From an uncultured Lachnospiraceae bacterium (lineage in GTDB: Bacteria; Bacillota; Clostridia; Lachnospirales; Lachnospiraceae), in NCBI GenBank assembly GCA_910588535.1, contig CAJUOO010000009.1:1-8709 (forward strand): a stretch of DNA of 8,709 bases, given 5' to 3'. Each line of letters starts with the position of its first letter. Position 1 is the first letter of the stretch. Positions 5,555 to 8,709 of this stretch are shown one piece after another. A program made the translations under genes and the position numbers. The notes under the pieces were generated by a model, which was given only the letters and a program-made list of their open reading frames with translations, was not told the origin of the DNA and did not search any database.

Positions 5555-7443
5555 ATTTTATTTCCCCATATCTTCCCGTATTTTTCTGTCCAGTACTTCC
5601 GTATCCGATTTTTTACAGTCTCCGCGTCAATACCAGCCTCTTTTTTCAGCAAGTCTACGCTTCCATGCTCCATATAGATGTTGGGAAGCGCAACATTCAT
5701 CACATGGACAGGCAGCTCGTTCTCCTCCGCATAACGTGTCACCTTCACGCCAAATCCACCATTTAACACATTTTCCTCCATTGTCACAAACAGCTCATGA
5801 TCCTTTGACAGCTCATCCAGACAATTTTGATCAAATGGCAGGACAAAACGCACGTTGACAATGGTGATGCAGTAACCCTCTTTTTTTAGCTGCTCCCTCA
5901 CCTCCACCGCCGTCCTCACCATACTTCCAACTGCTAGGAGTGCGATGCTGCGCTCTTTATAAAGGATCTGGCTCTTGCCAAATTCCACCGGCGCACGAAG
6001 CTCCTTAAGTCCATCCCACGCTGCGCCCCGCGGATAGCGAATCGCAAGCGGTGCGCTTAGCTCCATGGCAAAGCGCAGAGCGTCGGCAAGCTCATACTTA
6101 TTCATTGGAGCAAAAATATTCATATTTGGAATATTGGACAAATATGACAGATCAAAAATACCTTGATGTGTCTCCCCGTCACTGCCCACAACTCCCGCGC
6201 GATCCACTGCAAAGATCACAGGAAGATTCTGTATACAGACATCATGAATAATCTGATCATATGCTCTTTGCAAAAAAGAGGAATAGACCGCCACCACAGG
6301 CTTCATTCCTGCCGCAGCCATGCCTGCCGCAAAAGTTACGGCGTGCTCCTCCGCAATCCCAACATCAAAAAACCTGCGCGGAAACCTCTCGCGAAACTTG
6401 CGAAGCCCCGTCCCATCTGGCATTGCCGCCGTGATCGCCACAAGCTCTGGGTATTTCTCTGCCAAGCGCACAATGGTGGAGGAAAATACATCTGTATAAT
6501 TTGGTCCCTGCTTTTTCTTAAGTGGCAGACCTGTCTCCACCGAGAAGGGATCTACCCCGTGGAAGCGAGAAGGATGCTTCTCCGCCGGCTCGTACCCCTT
6601 CCCCTTCTTGGTCAGCACGTGCAAAAGCACCGCATGATCCAGATTTTTCGCCTCTTTTATAAGCTTGGTAAGCTGCGTAATATCGTGTCCATCCACAGGA
6701 CCCAGATACGTGATCCCCATATCCTCAAACAACATTCCGGGAATAAGAAGTTGCTTAATGCCGCTCTTGGTCCTCCGTATTCTCTCTATCATGCGCTCTC
6801 CATAGATGGGAACATGATTCAGGCCATTCATCACACCTGCTTTTAAGTTATTATAGAGCTTGCCAGCACGCAGCCCACTCAGATAGCTTGACATACCACC
6901 CACATTGCGCGAGATAGACATCTCATTATCATTTAAAATAATAATAAAATTCCTCTTGCACTGAGAGGCATTATTTAACGCCTCATATGCCATGCCCCCT
7001 GTCAGGGCACCATCTCCAATCACGGAGATAATTGTATTGTTCTTTCCCTGAATCCGACTTGCCTCCACATAGCCAAGCCCCGCAGATATAGAGGTGGAAC
7101 TGTGCCCGGTATCAAAGGCATCACATCTGCTCTCCCTTCGTTTTGGAAATCCGCTGATCCCGCCATATCTTCGAAGTTCATCAAATCCATCACGCCTCCC
7201 CGTCAAGAGCTTGTGCGTGTAGGACTGATGCCCCACATCCCAGATTATCTTATCCTCAGGAAGATCAAGCACCAGATGCATCGCCATGGTAAGCTCCACC
7301 ACCCCCAGATTGGATGCCAGATGACCGCCGGAGACGCTGATCTTGTGAATTAAAAACTCTCGTATCTCCTGCGCCAGAGCACCGTACTCTTCCTTCTTCA
7401 GCTTTTTAATATCATTCGCCTTATTAATTGAATCTAAAAGCAT
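5551..7443 (-). CDS. dxs: 1-deoxy-D-xylulose-5-phosphate synthase
   Basis: Dxs condenses pyruvate and glyceraldehyde 3-phosphate into 1-deoxy-D-xylulose 5-phosphate, the first step of the MEP isoprenoid pathway and also a precursor for thiamine and pyridoxal phosphate. The 630-residue protein is full length. His41 lies in SGGHLASNLG. The thiamine-diphosphate motif runs from GDG (143-145) to NDN (171-173). The second half has the catalytic Glu365 (GIAEEHA), Arg393 (LQRAYDQ) and His426 (GETHQG), with the same spacings (28 and 33) as E370, R398 and H431 of the Escherichia coli enzyme. The transketolase C-terminal domain follows from about 490. The ATG is preceded by AAGGAG five bases upstream, embedded next to the ispA stop 11 nt away. 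It supplies the five-carbon units that the adjacent ispA product polymerises. Confidence 0.98.
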   Translation of the reverse strand: MLLDSINKANDIKKLKKEEYGALAQEIREFLIHKISVSGGHLASNLGVVELTMAMHLVLDLPEDKIIWDVGHQSYTHKLLTGRRDGFDELRRYGGISGFPKRRESRCDAFDTGHSSTSISAGLGYVEASRIQGKNNTIISVIGDGALTGGMAYEALNNASQCKRNFIIILNDNEMSISRNVGGMSSYLSGLRAGKLYNNLKAGVMNGLNHVPIYGERMIERIRRTKSGIKQLLIPGMLFEDMGITYLGPVDGHDITQLTKLIKEAKNLDHAVLLHVLTKKGKGYEPAEKHPSRFHGVDPFSVETGLPLKKKQGPNYTDVFSSTIVRLAEKYPELVAITAAMPDGTGLRKFRERFPRRFFDVGIAEEHAVTFAAGMAAAGMKPVVAVYSSFLQRAYDQIIHDVCIQNLPVIFAVDRAGVVGSDGETHQGIFDLSYLSNIPNMNIFAPMNKYELADALRFAMELSAPLAIRYPRGAAWDGLKELRAPVEFGKSQILYKERSIALLAVGSMVRTAVEVREQLKKEGYCITIVNVRFVLPFDQNCLDELSKDHELFVTMEENVLNGGFGVKVTRYAEENELPVHVMNVALPNIYMEHGSVDLLKKEAGIDAETVKNRIRKYWTEKYGKIWGNKI

Positions 7444-7454
7444 CCTAACTCCTT

Positions 7455-8411
7455 CTATCTTTCCCTGCTAATCAGCCATATCAGAAGCTGCCTTAAAAAT
7501 TCATTCTGATGTCCTCCGAGCGCAGAAAGCCCTTGCAATGCCTCCTTGGAAACCTCTTCCACAAGCCTTCTGCACTCATCAATTCCCCTGCATGTCACAT
7601 AGGTTGTCTTCTGATTCCTCTCATCGCTAAACACTGGCTTTCCAAGCACCTCAGCCGTACTTGTCACATCCAGAATATCATCTTGTATCTGAAAAGCAAG
7701 CCCTACCTTTGACGCAATCTCCTCTATTTTTATAAGCTCGTCCGAGGAAGCTCCCGCAAGTGCTGCTCCCACCATCATAGCACCCTCAATCAGTGCTCCT
7801 GTCTTTAAACGGTAGATAAAATCCAGTTTTTCTGGCGTCAATGATTCTTGTTTCTCCGTTGCCTCCACATCAGCAGTCTGCCCGCCCACCATACCATATA
7901 TTCCTGATTTTTTTGCAAGAATCCTCTGTGCCAGAAAAATTCTCTCAAGCATAGAGTAATATTCCTTTTCCGATAAACGCTTAGCGATCTCCACCGCCTC
8001 CGCCATCGTCTCAAAAGCATAATTAAGCAGTGCATCCCCCGCGAGGATTCCCATTGCATGCCCATACCTGATATGTGTCGTCTGCTTTCCTCTGCGGAAT
8101 TCATCATTGTCCATCGCTGGCAGATCGTCATGAACAAGCGAATATGTGTGAATCATCTCAATAGCCGCCATAAATGGCTCCGCAAGACTCTCATCCCCAC
8201 CAAACAGTCGGCAGGTCTCCAACAAAAGCATGGGACGCAAGCGTTTGCCGCCGGCAAGTATACTGTAATTCATCGCCTCAAGCACCGTCTTCTGAAAGCC
8301 TCTCTCCTCTGGAAGATAGGTCCGTATCACAGACTCTATCTTGTCTGTGCGCTTGTCTAACTCTCTATTAAATTCTTCCCTGTCCCATATTTCCAGATCC
8401 CATCTATTCAC
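7455..8411 (-). CDS. ispA: Polyprenyl (farnesyl/geranylgeranyl) diphosphate synthase
   Basis: This trans-prenyltransferase condenses isopentenyl diphosphate with allylic diphosphates to give farnesyl (possibly geranylgeranyl) diphosphate, feeding undecaprenyl phosphate and other isoprenoids. With the chosen GTG start (318 residues) it shows GGKRLRP (54-60), the first Asp-rich motif DDLPAMD (95-101) in the DDx4D form of bacterial farnesyl diphosphate synthases, GGQTADVE (about 176-183), KTG (203-205) and the second Asp-rich motif QDDILD (243-248). The C-terminal SDERNQKTTYV is typical. Product chain length is not certain from sequence. The frame is open to ATG codons at 8435 and 8426, which lie deeper in xseB. 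I prefer GTG at 8411 because GAGGAG sits seven bases before it, giving an 8-nt overlap with xseB. The conserved homology begins only around FNRELDKRTDKIE, so the exact start remains open. Confidence 0.96.
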   Translation of the reverse strand: MNRWDLEIWDREEFNRELDKRTDKIESVIRTYLPEERGFQKTVLEAMNYSILAGGKRLRPMLLLETCRLFGGDESLAEPFMAAIEMIHTYSLVHDDLPAMDNDEFRRGKQTTHIRYGHAMGILAGDALLNYAFETMAEAVEIAKRLSEKEYYSMLERIFLAQRILAKKSGIYGMVGGQTADVEATEKQESLTPEKLDFIYRLKTGALIEGAMMVGAALAGASSDELIKIEEIASKVGLAFQIQDDILDVTSTAEVLGKPVFSDERNQKTTYVTCRGIDECRRLVEEVSKEALQGLSALGGHQNEFLRQLLIWLISRER

Positions 8412-8640
8412 TGTCCTTCTCCTCATCCACTCCATTCAGAAGCTTCAGCTCCTTCTCCACCCGGTCAATACGCTCATTACACTGCCTCACCATAGTGATA
8501 CCCTTCTGGTACAAATCAAATGCATCCTCTATGCTCACGCTTTCATCCTCCAAGCTCCCCAGCACTTTCTCAAGATCAGAAAATAGCTCCTCAAGACTTT
8601 CTTTTTCTTCCTGCTTTTCTTTCTCTTCTTTTTTCCTCAT
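8404..8640 (-). CDS. xseB: Exodeoxyribonuclease VII small subunit
   Basis: XseB is the small subunit of exonuclease VII, which degrades single-stranded DNA from both ends in repair. Several XseB copies bind the large subunit XseA. The 78-residue length is typical. It is predicted mostly helical, with a highly charged N-terminus (residues 2-16) and the family core from SLEELFSDLEKVLGSLEDE (15-33) to DLYQKGITMVRQCNERIDRVEKELKLL (42-68). The ATG at 8640 has GAGG six bases upstream. It overlaps the start of ispA. The usual upstream partner xseA is not identifiable in the 69 bases before it: all three frames close at 8674, 8681 and 8694. xseA may end just inside the window or before it. Confidence 0.93.
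   Translation of the reverse strand: MRKKEEKEKQEEKESLEELFSDLEKVLGSLEDESVSIEDAFDLYQKGITMVRQCNERIDRVEKELKLLNGVDEEKDSE
8419..8424 (-). promoter_or_regulatory. Ribosome-binding site favouring the GTG start of ispA
   Basis: GAGGAG on the minus strand precedes GTG (8409-8411) by seven bases. It overlaps the in-frame ATG at 8424-8426, so it would not serve the upstream ATG starts. It lies inside the last codons of xseB, implying coupled translation of the two genes. Confidence 0.55.
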
Positions 8641-8709
8641 CTCAATCCTCGTTTCTGCGCTGCATCTCTCACACTAACTCTCATCTGCCTGCTTTAGCAG
8701 GCATACAAA
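8641..8709 (-). other. Upstream region of xseB with a perfect hairpin
   Basis: TGCCTGC (8686-8692) and GCAGGCA (8697-8703) form a perfect 7-bp stem around a TTTA loop, ending about 45 bases before the xseB start. No T-run follows on either strand, so a simple terminator is unlikely. An mRNA processing site or attenuator-like leader element is possible but unsupported. No convincing sigma-A promoter is visible in these 69 bases, so the operon probably begins upstream. Any xseA tail would have to end at 8674, 8681 or 8694 and would overlap the hairpin. Confidence 0.45.

Noticed and set aside
5157..5858. Plus-strand open frame of 233 codons opposite tlyA and dxs
   Set aside because: It lies antisense to two clearly conserved genes, spans their junction and has a low-complexity Ser/Pro-rich translation with no family signature. 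It is a shadow of codon bias on the other strand. The same applies to the long plus-strand frames opposite dxs (6163-6846) and opposite argR and nadK (3335-3940).

Overview
This window looks like the chromosome of a spore-forming member of the Clostridia, most likely Lachnospiraceae. The evidence is the conserved Firmicutes gene order (xseB, ispA, dxs, tlyA, nadK, argR, recN, spoIVB), the protein sequence character, and a sporulation gene at the end of the cluster. The family-level placement is inference. All eight genes lie on the minus strand, so transcription runs from the right edge (about 8640) towards position 1. I see no convincing gene on the plus strand, no rRNA or tRNA gene, no CRISPR array and no insertion sequence.

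Right to left: a short hairpin-bearing leader (8641-8709) precedes xseB (exonuclease VII small subunit), ispA (prenyl diphosphate synthase) and dxs (first enzyme of the MEP isoprenoid pathway). Then come tlyA (S4 plus rRNA methyltransferase), nadK (NAD kinase), argR (arginine repressor) and recN (double-strand-break repair). Spacing is very tight: xseB/ispA and dxs/tlyA overlap, and the other gaps are 11 to 42 nt. This suggests one operon, ending at a hairpin terminator (1558-1587) just past recN. Two start codons are non-ATG on ribosome-binding-site evidence: GTG for ispA and TTG for argR.

Between recN and spoIVB is a 404-nt non-coding stretch (1217-1620). It holds the terminator, several nested inverted repeats with competing pairings, a 63-codon open frame without a usable start, and a forespore sigma-G-like promoter for spoIVB.

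The most notable feature is at the left end. spoIVB is intact and conserved through its membrane anchor, PDZ domain and most of its S55 peptidase domain. It then stops at Gly-Ile-Val-Gln-Gly-Met, exactly where the catalytic-serine motif (Met-Ser-Gly-Ser-Pro) should follow. The roughly 45-50 residue C-terminus is missing and none of the three frames in the last 49 bases restores it. The cleanest explanation is a mobile element inserted at this codon, possibly a sporulation-gene intervening element like skin in sigK that is excised in development. Only one junction is visible, so this remains inference. Loss of sporulation by gene decay or an assembly junction are the alternatives.
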